This document shows positions 10,091 through 20,870 of a DNA stretch of 64,000 nt, in pieces. Position 1 is the first letter of the stretch; each line of letters starts with the position of its first letter. The translations under genes and the position numbers were made by a program. Under the pieces are notes generated by a model, which was given only the letters and a program-made list of their open reading frames with translations, did no database searches and was not told the origin of the DNA. Origin of the DNA: Augochlora pura (lineage: Eukaryota > Arthropoda > Insecta > Hymenoptera > Halictidae); assembly GCF_028453695.1 (NCBI RefSeq), contig NC_135772.1, positions 1,488,001-1,552,000 of the forward strand. Direction: 5' to 3'.

Positions 10091-10817
10091 GACACCCTTC
10101 AAAGCACAATAACTTTTTAAAACTTGGACTAAATGACTTGGATTTTGTTTATTAATTATAAAGAGTCTAGTCTACTTAATAATGGCAACATTGTTTCTCT
10201 TAAATTTTGCTATTACTCAAAAAGATAAAATAAATAAAACAACTGACATATTTAACATTTTATCCGATAGTGTAACGAATATTAAAAAAGTACGTCTCAA
10301 AGATCTTGACAATCTATATGTATAATAGAAATTTCGTTAAAATTGCTTGTTAAAAATTACAAATCTCAGTTTTGTACCATTCGTTGACATTTTCGACTAA
10401 TAAGTGCAAGAAATATTTGCAATTTTCATTATCTTTTAACTCTTCTACCTTGTTTAAAGAAAGATAAAATTAATAAATAACAGATAAATAATTTTTTAAT
10501 ATGTATATAATTTACTAGGATCTACGATACGTATTATCCAAATTTTCATTATAAATTTAGATTTTTATAGGAAAAATGAAAAAACACGACATTATTCATT
10601 TTATTATTTTAAACAATAGAAAAAATTAGAAAAAATCATCTTAGCCATCATCTACTAGACTACTCCCTCTATCATCTAAAAAATATTCAACTTATTTAAT
10701 CCATATTAAAAAGAAGTTATTATATTTTAAAGACTGTCTACCCATTTCATCCCCCAGCACAAAAAGCTGAGCAAAATAATAGCACATTTTTCATCCTACC
10801 TAACCTCAAAGAGTTAA
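10091..10817. other. AT-rich DNA ending at a TTAA-type border
   Basis: AT-rich, non-coding. It ends CCTCAAAGAGTTAA with TTAA at 10814-10817, very similar to the right terminus of the element at 39714-40026. A left end is uncertain (TTAACTCTT near 10437 is a weak candidate), so only one border is supported. Confidence 0.4.
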
Positions 10818-11195
10818 TCGAATATTCCGCAAGAATATATATTGTCCCCGGAGTGATGCCTACGGGTGACATTAAAGGTTCGCGGAACGTCTCTCGCAGA
10901 ATGCTTGAAAATACCAGTTCTTTTGTGACGAGAAGCTCTCGCGCGGCTTGCGAAGACGTAGCGAACGTCTTCGGCGAAGGGGGAAGGGGGAAGGTGGTGA
11001 CAGAGCTCGGAGAGGATCGTGTTTGCCGTGGAATGTTCGACGCCTACGTGTCTCCGCGTCGTGGGAACCGCTTGATTTCGGGGGATGGGGGTGTGTGTAA
11101 GCGAGGACAGGCTGCAGCGCATTATTGATGGAAAATCATAGGGGGGGAAGCGTGATAACTGAGGACCTGGAAAATCGTTTTAACGTGATCGCTCG
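10818..11195. other. GC-rich island
   Basis: CpG-rich, with a purine-rich GGGGGAAGGGGGAAGG stretch near 10980. Overlapping frames of about 90-100 codons on opposite strands without family resemblance. Confidence 0.4.
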
Positions 11196-11199
11196 GCTA

Positions 11200-11690
11200 G
11201 CGACTGACTCAAACATGCGAATAGTGCTGATGGTACTTACGCGATACATTTTAATTAAACATAAACTTTGTGGAAACTAATACGGGTAATTCTTTGATAT
11301 GTTTGTATATTATTTCAATATATTTGATATATTAGTATATTACTTCGATATATTTGATATGTTAGTATACTACTTCGATATATTTGATATATTAGTAGAT
11401 TACTTCAATATATTTGATATATTAGTATATTACTTGAATACATTTGATATAATAGTATATTACTTTATATTTGATATAATAGTATATTACTTTAATATAT
11501 TTGATATATTAGTATTATTACTATATATTAGTAAGCATCGATAAAATGCAACAAGAAGCATATACTATATCTTAACTTGCGACTGACTTAAATATGAGAA
11601 CGTTGCTTTTTATACAATATGTTTTAATTAAACATAACCTTTGTGGAAACTAATGCGAACAATTCTTTGACATATTACTGTATTAATATC
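11200..11690. repeat. 30-bp minisatellite with duplicated flanks
   Basis: About eight units of roughly 30 bp (GATATATTAGTATATTACTT and variants) occupy 11299-11530. The DNA just before (11200-11300) and just after (11580-11675) is a direct repeat: GCGACTGACT, TTTTAATTAAACATAA and TTTGTGGAAACTAAT occur in order in both, about 375 bp apart. The array lies inside a duplicated segment. Its 81-codon frame is a by-product of a 30-bp unit. Confidence 0.85.
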
Positions 11691-11762
11691 GTGATATATA
11701 TTAGTATTGGTGTCGGAATCTAGAACTAAATAGTTCTGATCGAGTTTGTAGGTTTTGATTTG

Positions 11763-12180
11763 ATACTTAAACCCTTCGTTACTTTATGCGATTTTAAAAA
11801 CGTGGCGTCGCGTTTAGTAATGTTTCAACTTGCAAGATTTAAATAATTTTGGTTCTAGCGAAACATGTTTAGAGCTTATTTATTTGAAGTTAGCTATTTG
11901 TGACGAGTATATTCGTCGGGAAGAAATTATAATGTTTTTTGTTACGACGAGTATATTCGTCATGAAGGAGTGGCAACATTACATGTTGCGACGATTATAC
12001 TGGTCATGATGAAATGGCAACCTTGGTAGCCTGGACGAGTTTAATCATTGTAAAGAGATGCAAATTTGTCTTACGACGAGTATATTCGTCACAAAGAGAT
12101 GACATTTTCCTTTACGACGCGTATAATCGTCAGGAAGAAATAACAACATTTTGTATTATAATTAGTACACTCGTCAACTA
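11763..12180. repeat. Palindromic GACGAGTATATTCGTC satellite, long locus
   Basis: About six units of 50-60 bp from 11898 on, each centred on GACGAGTATATTCGTC or a variant and separated by GAAGAAATAACAACATTTT-like spacers. Upstream, TTAAACCCTTCGTTACTTT at 11763 resembles a piggyBac-type MITE end, so the array may lie within such an element; no right end was found. Confidence 0.75.
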
Positions 12181-12761
12181 CAACTATCTAATTGAGTTAA
12201 CTAAATAAATAAATGCCCGTAGCGAAAGAAAAAAATGAAACAGTGATTTTCCTAGGAATTTCATAATTAAATCAAGTTGTTCGAATTACGCTCCAAGCCA
12301 TCGCTGGCTGAGACGTCGCTAGGGCTCGGATAACTGGGATTCCGCGAGTAAGCGAGTTTTCCTTCATTTGTATGGGCGTGGGGTGACTTCGGATCGAGGG
12401 TTCAGAAATTGGCCGAAATCTAGTTCGTATCACAAGAAATGATGAATTATTAATATTACAATATTCCGTTTGACAGGGTTTGTAGAATTTATTAAGGATC
12501 CCCAGGAGATCCCTTCTCCGAAATATCAGGCCGGAGCCCTATTCAACTAGCGTTTCCCTTGTTCCGATCTCTGGAAAGTTCAAACTGGTCTCGTGATATT
12601 TATTATCGGACGAAAACATGTTAAAGTCAACCGAACACGTTCGGATATTCCATTAAACTTGAAATGGCATTGCTTTGCATGTTAAAAATGTACGTAATAC
12701 TTAATAGAATGTTGTTGTCAAGATACTTAATACTTAAGAAAATGTTACAGGCTTTTGAAAC
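12181..12761. other. Unique mixed-composition DNA
   Basis: Moderate GC, with a stretch near 12290-12420 that is neither repeat nor recognisable gene. Nothing further supported. Confidence 0.35.
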
Positions 12762-13029
12762 ATAAATGCAAAAATTGCGAACGTTATTTTAGGAAAAGAT
12801 AAAGTCGATAAATTTTATTTATAATTATAGTGAATGTTTTAGTAAGATATTTTTATATAGATGTTACAAATAATTCACGCAGTTAATATATTATATATAA
12901 ATGCAAAGATTCCAAACGTTACTTTAGGAAAAGATAAGTCATCAAATTTTATGTACAATTATAATCTACGTTTTAATGAGATATTTTAATCTGACTATTA
13001 CAAATAATTGCACGTACTATACAATTATG
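12762..13029. repeat. Two-copy 134-bp tandem repeat
   Basis: ATAAATGCAAA, TAGGAAAAGATAA, TTTAATGAGATATTTT and TTACAAATAATT blocks occur in the same order at 12762-12895 and 12896-13029. AT-rich and non-coding. Confidence 0.75.
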
Positions 13030-13069
13030 TATATATCAACGTTAAAATACAAATTTTTATTTTATTTAA

Positions 13070-13265
13070 TTCATTTAATTTATTTACAGTTTGATTTAAT
13101 CTATTTCAAATTATTTGAGTTTAGTACAGTTTACGTTACTTTATTATAGTTTATTCTGGCTTGTTTCAATTTATTCTAGTTTATTTTAGTTTATTATAAT
13201 TTCTCATAGTTTTTTATAATTTCTTATAGTTCACTATAGTTTATTCTAGTTTATTGTATCTTACT
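13070..13265. repeat. TTTATTCTAGTTTA minisatellite
   Basis: Irregular 10-15-bp units of the type AGTTTATTATAGTTTA over about 200 bp. Diverged, non-coding. Confidence 0.75.
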
Positions 13266-13329
13266 ATTTAAAATAGTAAATTACTATTAAATTACTACAC
13301 TTATTAACCTCAAAAAATTAAAGTCCTTT

Positions 13330-14330
13330 CACGTATCCCAAACACCTGTTTTACGATTGTAATCCATGAAAACGTATAAGCAAATAAGGACGTAAATATC
13401 CTGCATAACGCAAAGAAAGTTAGAACAATACGACAGAGCTTCGCGTGCGAATCGCTCGCGAGTACCTCGCATTTGTCGAATCAGTTGACCTTTGCAGGCA
13501 TAAGGGATCAAAGGGACACCGAGATAACACGGAATCTCTGGGAACAATCCGCCGGAGAAGAAAGAACCGCTAACGTCAATATAAGACGCTATTATTTACA
13601 CCGTGCTAGGAAGAAATATTACATTTTCGAACCGCCCCGTTTCACCCCTTCCTCTTCTCTTCTTCCTCCTCTGCTCCTTTATCTCTTCTCCTTCTTCTTT
13701 CCCTTTTCGTTCTTCTTCTTCTCTTTCTTCTTCTTCTTCTCCGGGCGTCGACCATCCTTTTTGTCTTTTTCCCGCTCCGCCACCCTTCCGTTTCCTGGAA
13801 GGCGTAGCCAAGGTGAACACCGCTCTCCATTACCATTTATAGTGATTCTCGAACCACCTATCTTCGAGCCTAACCACGGTACGCGAGCGCGCGGGCGCTT
13901 GCAAAAACGCATATTTGTGGAACGGTGTTTGTGGTCCCCGTACCCCACCCCCGTTGAATTGCAAAGTCACACACGTGTGACGACTTCTCTTGAAAACTGT
14001 CGGATCGTTGTTCCTTTAGTCCTCGTGTGTACCCTCCGGGTTCCCTTTTACCAGAGAAAATAAATATTACATCTCCCTTCTCTTCGCCGCCGTCGCCGTC
14101 ACCGTCGCCGTCGCCGCGGAATTTCTGCATCCCCCTTGGCCCGCTCTCGAATTCACGTAATTCCGCGGAGTTTGCGTCCCGGCGTGTTGATTTTACCTAT
14201 AATGCTCATGCATCGAATCGCCTCCGGAAGAGTTCCTCGGGAAGTACCCGGGCAACCGGTGGCGCTTCTTCGACGTCCACGAAAATCGGGAAGAAACGCT
14301 CGATAATAGTCGCACGGAACGGCGAGCAAA
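13330..14330. other. GC-rich island with a pyrimidine (CTT)n block
   Basis: A TTCTTCTTC tract lies at about 13640-13745 and a CGCCGTCGC tract near 14085. A 196-codon plus-strand frame runs through it, but it is read through low-complexity Phe/Ser stretches and overlaps frames on the other strand. No recognisable domain. Confidence 0.45.
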
Positions 14331-14566
14331 TATTAGGGTGTTCCATAAGATATTTCTATATTAATTTCTATATTATAGATAATTTCTTAATTTCTATATT
14401 GTAATCATTTCTTAATTTCTATATTGTAATCATTACTAGTATCAGTTTTGTATTTAACAAACACGAGGTATTGAATTTATTTCTTCGAGAATAAAGCGAA
14501 TAATACAGTACAGAAAATTAACAACAATTAGTCAGGACACAGTAAACGGTTCTGCTTGTACACTTA

Positions 14567-14770
14567 AATTATGAATAAATTTCTAATTTATACAAATATG
14601 GATGAATAAAATTCTAACTTATACAAATGTGCATGAATACAATTTTAACTCATACAAAGTATTAGGGTGTCTAATTCCTTTGTATGAGTTAGACTTTTAT
14701 TCATGCACATTTGTATGAGTTAGCATTTTATTTATGCATATTTTTATGACTTAGAATTTATATTTTTTAT
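14567..14770. repeat. Long inverted repeat (fold-back), arms about 93 bp
   Basis: The left arm ending AACTCATACAAAG at 14659 and the right arm starting CTTTGTATGAGTT at 14678 are reverse complements over about 93 bp at roughly 85-90 percent by eye. The 18-bp spacer is TATTAGGGTGTCTAATTC, which contains a mariner-like end sequence. Each arm holds three short direct units of about 30 bp. Confidence 0.85.
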
Positions 14771-14794
14771 TATTATCTCTTCTACTGTATCATA

Positions 14795-15475
14795 CTTTAT
14801 TCTTCTCGGTTCTATATTATTCCACTCTTTTCCACTCTATTCTGCTCTATTCTACTCTATTCCCAGCTCTATTCTAATCTAGTCCACTCTATATATCTCT
14901 ATTCCTTCTATATTTGACTCTATTATACTCTATTCAACTTTATTCTGCTCTATTCTGCTCTATTCAGCTCTATTCTCCTCTATTCCACTCTGTTACACTC
15001 TATTCCATTCTATTCTGGCCTCTTCTACACTTTCACATTCTATTCTGCTCGACTCTGCACTATATTGTACTCTATTCCATTCTCTTTCACTCTATTCAAC
15101 TCCATTCAATTCTATTCTCCCCATATTCCACTCCATTATACTCTGTACTACTCTGTTACATTTTATTCTATACTCTATTCAATTCTACTCTACGCTATAT
15201 TTTACTCTATTCCATGAAATTCGACTCTATGCCAATAAAACCTACTCTGTTCCACTCTATATCAACTATATGCCACTATATTCTACTTTATTATAGTTTC
15301 TCCTACTCTATTAGACTCTATTCCACTCTATTCTGTTCTATTCTACTGTGTTACATTCTGTCTCACTCTATTCTTCTCTATTCTACAATATATTACACTC
15401 TATTATACTCTATTCAACACTATTCGACTCAATTTCACGTTATTCCATATTATCCTACTCTATTCTACTTAGTAA
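14795..15475. repeat. 10-bp minisatellite TATTCTACTC, second locus
   Basis: About 65 diverged TATTCTACTC-type units inside mariner-like copy 2. The 215-codon frame read through it is a by-product of the repeat. Confidence 0.9.
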
Positions 15476-15706
15476 CAAATAATTCTCTACTGAAACTCTC
15501 AAATACTATTAAAAACATTGTACTTAGTATAGCAGATGCTCTAGTATACAGGTGCTCTTAGAACCAGCCCATTCGATGAATATTTTAGAATATTTTTAAT
15601 ATTTAATATTTTAAAATGACACGACAATTCAACCTTAAACAACAAATACCGTCTATTGATTTCGCATTAAAAAAAAATAGAGAGAAACTTATGGAACACT
15701 CTAATA

Positions 15707-16360
15707 CAGCAGAAATAAATCCTGTCCAATCTTACATCGTTTCTCACATCGATCTCGAGATCCAGTTACCTAATTCCACGCGCGAGAATACGCGCACAAT
15801 TTGCGCTCGTTTGCGTTCGCGCGCACCTGAAAGGGCGCGCGGGAGGCGTCACCGTAGCACGCGGGGATCGAACGCAGTAGGTGCCAACTGCAGCTTATCC
15901 CGGCAGTGAAACGCGATTTCGGTGTTTTCGCCGGACAATACGGGGAACAAGGAAAATATACGCGCCGGATTTTCTAGCGACGAGTGTAAAAACATCGCGA
16001 GCGAGTAAACGTCTGGCCCCGAGCCAAAGAGGATGTCCTGGTCCTCTTTGTTGCTCGGTGGCGGCAAGTCGAAAGGGAGCAGAAAGAGGGAGAAAGAGAA
16101 GAGAGAGAGAGAGAGACCGGTGATAGCGAGATAGAAAAAGAGAGAGCCGCCGGCGCTACAAAAGTTAATTTGCGTAATGGCGTGTTTAAAATACGCGAGC
16201 TTCGGCCGTACGTTCCTGCCCCGTGGAAACGAAACGAATTTCCCGGGTCGCCAACCTTCCGCGACCGTAATTGGTTCGCGATATACCGAGCTCAGGTGAA
16301 TTTTCAGATACACAAGTTATTTCGAAGTCATTATTACAATTTAGAGTAACTTTTTCCTTT
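15707..16360. other. GC-rich island with (GA)n tract
   Basis: CpG-rich with GCGCGC-rich runs near 15780-15850 and a GAGAGA tract at about 16097-16116. A 154-codon minus frame is compositional. Candidate regulatory island. Confidence 0.4.
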
Positions 16361-16920
16361 GCAAAATTTTTCTCCGAGGTACAGTTAAGTAGTTATTAAC
16401 GAAAAACAGTGACCAATGAGAAGAGAGCTTGGCTGACGCGAGGTAATAGAGCCAAGGAGTGGGGGAAGCCCTCTTCCTCTTATTAGCTCGGTTGCTTCGC
16501 TCTTTGCAAAATTTTTCTTCGAGGTTTCTTTAACAAGTTATTAATGAAAAACAGAGACCAATGAGAGGCGAGCTTGGCTAGCGCGAGGTAATAGAGCCAA
16601 GGAGTAGGGGAAACCTTCTTTCGCTTATTGGCTTAGCTCTTTCGTATTTTGAAAAATTTTTCTCTAATGGGAAATTATATACCAGCGCATAGAGTTCGAA
16701 TCAAGGAGTGGGGGAAAGCCTCTTCCACTTATTGGTTCGTCTGCCTCACGCTGACCGAGCTCGCTTTTGATTGGTTCCCGTTTTTCGTTAATAACTCGCG
16801 AACGAAGCTGCGGATTGAATTTTCGTAAAGGAAAATATTCTTGCAAATGATCTCAGGAATCTCTACCATATATGGTCTATGTGGCATGAATCGTTTCAAT
16901 AAACCATACAGTGGCGTCGG
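16361..16920. repeat. Dispersed repeat arranged as tandem units plus an inverted unit
   Basis: A unit of about 140 bp (GCAAAATTTTTCT, TTATTAACGAAAAACAG, GACCAATGAGA, GGTAATAGAGCCAAGGAGT, CTTATTGG) occurs at about 16361-16504 and 16505-16636, with a partial unit to about 16740. The same sequence then appears inverted at about 16741-16810 (GATTGGTTCCC, GTTTTTCGTTAATAACTC). The rest continues into CATATATGGTCTATGTGGCA and AATAAACCATACAGTGGCG. I recall similar sequences dispersed in other hymenopteran genomes; the family is not named. Confidence 0.65.
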
Positions 16921-17400
16921 CGCGGAAAATCGGAGCCCGCTAACTCGACGAATTCGTTCCGAACGCGAAGAAAACCCCCGACGTTCCTCCGTCGCCCAAC
17001 GATACAATGCGCGAACGCTTGTTCGCTAACTCGACGCCGTTTTCCCTGTAAACTTTTTTAATTTGCCGCCTCCGGCATCAATAAGCGCAAGTTTCCTCTT
17101 CGCGGCGATATCGGCCGCCGCTCTGTGTACCGTCTTCCCCCGTTCTCATTATTTGCATTCCTTGTGTCACTTTCCGCGCTCCGGGGAAACAACGCGGGGG
17201 ACAGGGGGTAGATCCCGGATTTTTTTCCCGCGCCTCTCTCCCTCGCAGTCCCATCACGTTTTCTATCAAAACAAATTTACCCCCCCGCGAAAAGATGTAA
17301 TACGATTCATGTCCCGAGGTAACGACGCCATTTGCCAGTCGGCCTTTGTCATTAAAAAAGAAAGTCCATTAGAGAGAACGAAAGGATGGACGAGGGAACG
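16921..17400. other. GC-rich island
   Basis: CpG-rich, with frames on both strands (154 codons plus) starting in CpG-rich and running into AT-rich repeat sequence, hence not gene-like. Nothing else supported. Confidence 0.4.
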
Positions 17401-17849
17401 TGGACGAGGTTATGTTTACGTTATTATTACGATTATTTATACCGGAGAATTTTATTTCATATTTGTAATTTTATTTATACTGGAGAATTTTATTATATAT
17501 ATATATATAATTTTATTTATATTGTAACAATCATTTTCAAATCAGAGATGAATAATTGGAAATTTATATACCGTTTACTGTAGCGTGACTAATTGTTATT
17601 AAATTGTTATATTTATTTATTCTGTTTATTTCAAAAATCATATTTATCATGGCTTGGAAAAATTTATGGGGCACCCTAATACTTGTTTAAATGCGATAGA
17701 AATTTATTCATAACTTGGACGTGACCAATTGTTGTTAAATTGTTATATCCTTTCATTATTATTTTATATCTTATATTGAACCTAAACATTATTATCTTAT
17801 ATTAAACTTCCAAAAATTTCAATTTCACATGATGCAAAATTAATAACCA
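17401..17849. mobile_element. AT-rich DNA containing a solitary mariner-like end
   Basis: GGAAAAATTTATGGGGCACCCTAA ends at about 17681 with TA at 17682-17683; the last 16 bases are the complement of TTAGGGTGCCCCATAA, the type of end seen at 14333. Direct repeats of TTTTATTTATACTGGAGAA precede it (about 17430-17490). The opposite end was not found, so this is a fragment or relic. Confidence 0.45.
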
Positions 17850-18594
17850 TGTTTCATAGTAAAAGAAGTATTATCAATTAACGAATTGGCAACTAAAGGC
17901 ACGTGTCCATCGCTTCGTAAAACAGCCAACAATTTACCTGCGGTGCTCGAGACAGATGTAAGAAACGGCCGCCATCGGACCAGTATATTCAAGCTCTGAT
18001 GTATTAATAGCGGCGACTGCCGCGCATTACAACGGCATACATTACAACGGTAACTAATCCCCGCGGGGCAACAACAAGAACGAATTTTCTCCGCGCCGGG
18101 GATAATGACAAACAAGTTCACAGCTTCCTGCTGTAAGCATTAATCCGGCGCCGCGAGATCTCCGTCACACGATAAACTATGCTATTTGCGCCGTGCTTTG
18201 TTGTTCCCCCCCTGTTCCAGCCATTACAAGAAGCTCCCCCCTCCCCCCGCTGGTTCTGCTTTCTATGGTCCAAAGCGTGTTAACATAAATTTCCGAGTTT
18301 GCTTTTCCCGTTGTTCTTTTACAAAAGCCGTCCAATTTTCACGACGTTGTTTTTATTGATTTAGATAACCAGATTTCAACCTCTGGTTAATTGTTTTTAC
18401 AAGGGTATTGTAGGCGATTTTTGTAATAATTTTTGAGGTTTATTTAGTGGTTTTTTTAGGATTTGGTAAACTCTCTGTTGTTTTATTTTATTGAACTGGC
18501 GAGGATTTATAAATTAAGCGTGAAAGTTAGATACTCTGGGTCGAAATTGACACAGGTATCGTGTTGGAAGGATTGGTATTATTAACACGTGGAA
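17850..18594. other. GC-rich island grading into AT-rich DNA
   Basis: GC-rich at 17880-18300, with C-rich runs near 18205-18250, then AT-rich. A 93-codon minus frame has no family resemblance. No element or RNA recognised. Confidence 0.4.
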
Positions 18595-18985
18595 TTATTA
18601 CTATATCTACTATTACTATAGCTATTACTCTACTATAGTTAATACTCTGTTATAACTATCACTTTACTATAATTATTATTCTACTATAACTATTTCTTTA
18701 CTATAGCTGTTGCTCTATTATAAATATTACTGTACTATAGCTATTACTCTACTATGGCTATTAGTCTACTATATCTATTACTTTACTATAGCTGTGACTC
18801 TATTATAAATATTACTCTGCTATAGCTACGACTCTATTATAAATATTCCTCTACTATAAATATTACTGTACTGTATCTAGTAGTCTACTATATCTATTAG
18901 TATACTGTAACTATTACTTTACTATAGCTATTACTCTACTATAGCTATCACTCTACTATAACTATTAGTCTACTATAACTACATT
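18595..18985. repeat. CTATTACTCTACTATAG minisatellite
   Basis: About 20 units of 15-17 bp (ACTATAGCTATTACTCT and variants). Highly repetitive, non-coding. Confidence 0.9.
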
Positions 18986-19330
18986 GTCGAACTATTACGT
19001 CCATACTGTATCATGAACATGTCAAGCTTGCGAACACTAAGCATTCTTTCCAAACACTAAAAGAGCAAGGCTTGCGTCAGCCAATTGCGGCCGAAACCGT
19101 GCGTTGAAAACGCACAGCGCAATATAGCGTTCGAAGACGGGTGCCTTGTAACTATGACTATAGTATAACTATATACATTATCGAACTATTACGTCCGTAC
19201 TACGTCACAAACGAGTCAAGCTTGCAAACAACAAGCATGCGTACCAAACAACAAGTATTCGTTCCAAACAGCAAAGCAGCCAGCCAATTGCGGCCGAAAC
19301 AGCGCGTAAGAAACGCGCAGCGCGATGCGT
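18971..19330. repeat. Two-copy direct duplication, about 188-bp period
   Basis: TCGAACTATTACGTCC, GTCAAGCTTGC and AGCCAATTGCGGCCGAAAC occur in order at 18971-19138 and 19160-19330. Both copies lie at the right border of the CTATTACTC array and carry short pieces of it (CTATAACTA), so array and flank duplicated together. Confidence 0.8.
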
Positions 19331-20160
19331 CGTGATTCAGAGGAAGACGCGAGCGGCACTCGGCTCGCGGAAATCACACGCGAGCTCTCTCAGAGACGCT
19401 CTACGCCAGAAATCGTCGGGAAGTGCTCATTATTCGTGGCGGTCCCCTTCTTCCAGAGCCCCGGCGTCTGCGTCTGGCAAGCATTTCCAAGTTGACCCCG
19501 GCGAGCGAGCGAGCGAGAGAGGAGGAGCAGCAAGCAGCAGCAGCACCGGGGCTGCACGAAAGAAAAGGTGGAAGCTCTCGCCGCGGAGTTACAGCTCGAA
19601 GCATAACTTTTTCATTTCCTAGCGTCTTCCGGTTCCGCGCTCCGGGGCTGGAAGCCTGCGGTCCCCGGTGGAAAACCGTGCCGCGGCGGGGGGTGAAACA
19701 GGGGGTGGAACAGAGGGTGAAAAGGGGGTGGAAGAGAGGACCGACGGGGGTGGCGGAAAGGGGAAGGGGGTGGAGCGAGGGCAGCGCGGAGGCTGCGTCA
19801 CGTTTTCCTCGCGCGGAATATCTTTTGTACGTGAGCCTCTTGAATAAACATGCAGTCGTCGTCGTCGTCGTCGTCGTCGACGACGTCGTGTGCGAGAAGC
19901 AAAGGGTGAGAAAGGAAATAGAGCCGCCGTTAAGGCCGCGCCGCCGTGGTGGAGGACGGCGCGGTGGAGGAGTGGAGGGAGAGGGCCACCGAGCAACCTG
20001 CGTTACGGGCAAACGATGAAAAATGTCGGCACGTCGCTTACTAGCTCGGAGACAAAAGGACGTAGATGATAAGGAACCCGCAAATATTTTCAACTTAATT
20101 AACCGGAGCCGCTTCTTGAACGGCCGTTTCGCTTTTCAGGCACGCACCGAATGTTCTCAA
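19331..20160. other. GC-rich island, G-rich
   Basis: CpG-dense, with (GAGC)n at 19500-19515, (GTC)n at about 19856-19880 and many GGGGGTGGAA runs at 19685-19780 that could form G-quadruplexes. A 230-codon minus frame and a 198-codon plus frame overlap head-on with Arg/Pro/Ser-rich content, as expected from CpG-rich DNA rather than genes. Confidence 0.5.
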
Positions 20161-20199
20161 TGATGGATACTATTGTATATGTCGCAGTAATCGGAGAAG

Positions 20200-20870
20200 A
20201 ACAGTAGGTGAAATGATAGGAAAATATTAGATGATTTACTGGGTGAAATACTAGATGAAACATTATTAAAATACTAGGTGAAATACTGTTGACCCTTTCA
20301 TCCAGAAATCACACGCAATCTGTATATTTCTGGCGCGAGCCATCGTTCAGTGACGGTACTTCGGCGGACGACACTACCGTAGACAAAGGGTTAAAATACT
20401 AAGTGAAATACTGGGTAAAATACTAGATGAAACACTAGGTGAAATACTAGCTGAACTACCATTAAAATACTCAGTGAAACACTAGGTAAATACTAGGTGA
20501 AACACTAGGAAAATACTAGGTGAAACATTAGGAAAATACTAAGTGAAATACTATTAAAATGCTAAGTGAAACACTAAATGAAATATTAGGTAAAATACCA
20601 GGTAAAATACTATTAACATACTAAGTGAAACACTAGGAAAATACTAGGTGAATCATTAGGAAAATACTAAGTGAAATACTATCAAAATAGTAGTTGGAAT
20701 ACTATTAAAATACTAAGTGAAACACTAGCAAAATACTAAGTGAAATACTAGATAAAATATTAGGGAAAATACTAGGTGAAATACTATTAAAATACTAAGT
20801 GAAACACTAGGTAAATACTAGTTGAAAAACTAAGGAAACACTGAGTGAAACACTAGGTTTTCGAAGAGCG
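20200..20870. repeat. ACTAGGTGAAATACTATTAAA minisatellite
   Basis: About 35 units built on TACTAGGTGAAA, AACACTAGG and TACTATTAAAATAC. The array is interrupted by the TTAA-type element at 20289-20394. Confidence 0.9.
20289..20394. mobile_element. Small TTAA-type insert within the minisatellite
   Basis: A 106-bp CpG-rich piece interrupts the array. The left border is TTGA CCCTTTCAT (20289 on) and the right is GACAAAGGG TTAA (20391-20394). The array unit TACTATTAAAATAC supplies a TTAA, so excision of the insert restores an array-like sequence. Only CCCTTT is shared by the two ends. Confidence 0.55.

Larger units (their letters stand above)
14333..15704 (+). mobile_element. Mariner-like element, copy 2, complete ends, internal minisatellite
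   Basis: TA at 14331-14332 and 15705-15706 flank inverted ends. Left is TTAGGGTGTTCCATAAG; the right, reverse-complemented, is TTAGAGTGTTCCATAAG. TA target duplication and such ends fit the Tc1/mariner superfamily. The right subterminal region shares AAACAACAAATACCGTCT with copies 1 and 3. Inside are a long fold-back (14567-14770) and a 10-bp array (14795-15475). No transposase frame, so non-autonomous; 1372 bp. Confidence 0.8.

Noticed and set aside
10437..10817. Complete TTAA-flanked MITE with ends at 10437 and 10814
   Set aside because: The right border is convincing, but the left candidate shares only TTAACTCTT and no interior match to another copy was found.
14914..15561. 215-codon frame and similar Tyr/Ser/Leu-rich frames at 8353 and 61827-62431 as membrane proteins
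   Set aside because: They are translations of the TATTCTACTC decamer array and share its periodicity.
19401..20093. 230-codon minus-strand open frame, overlapped by a 198-codon plus frame
   Set aside because: Both lie in CpG-rich DNA with few stop codons in any phase; composition is Arg/Pro/Ser-rich and low in complexity, with no domain.
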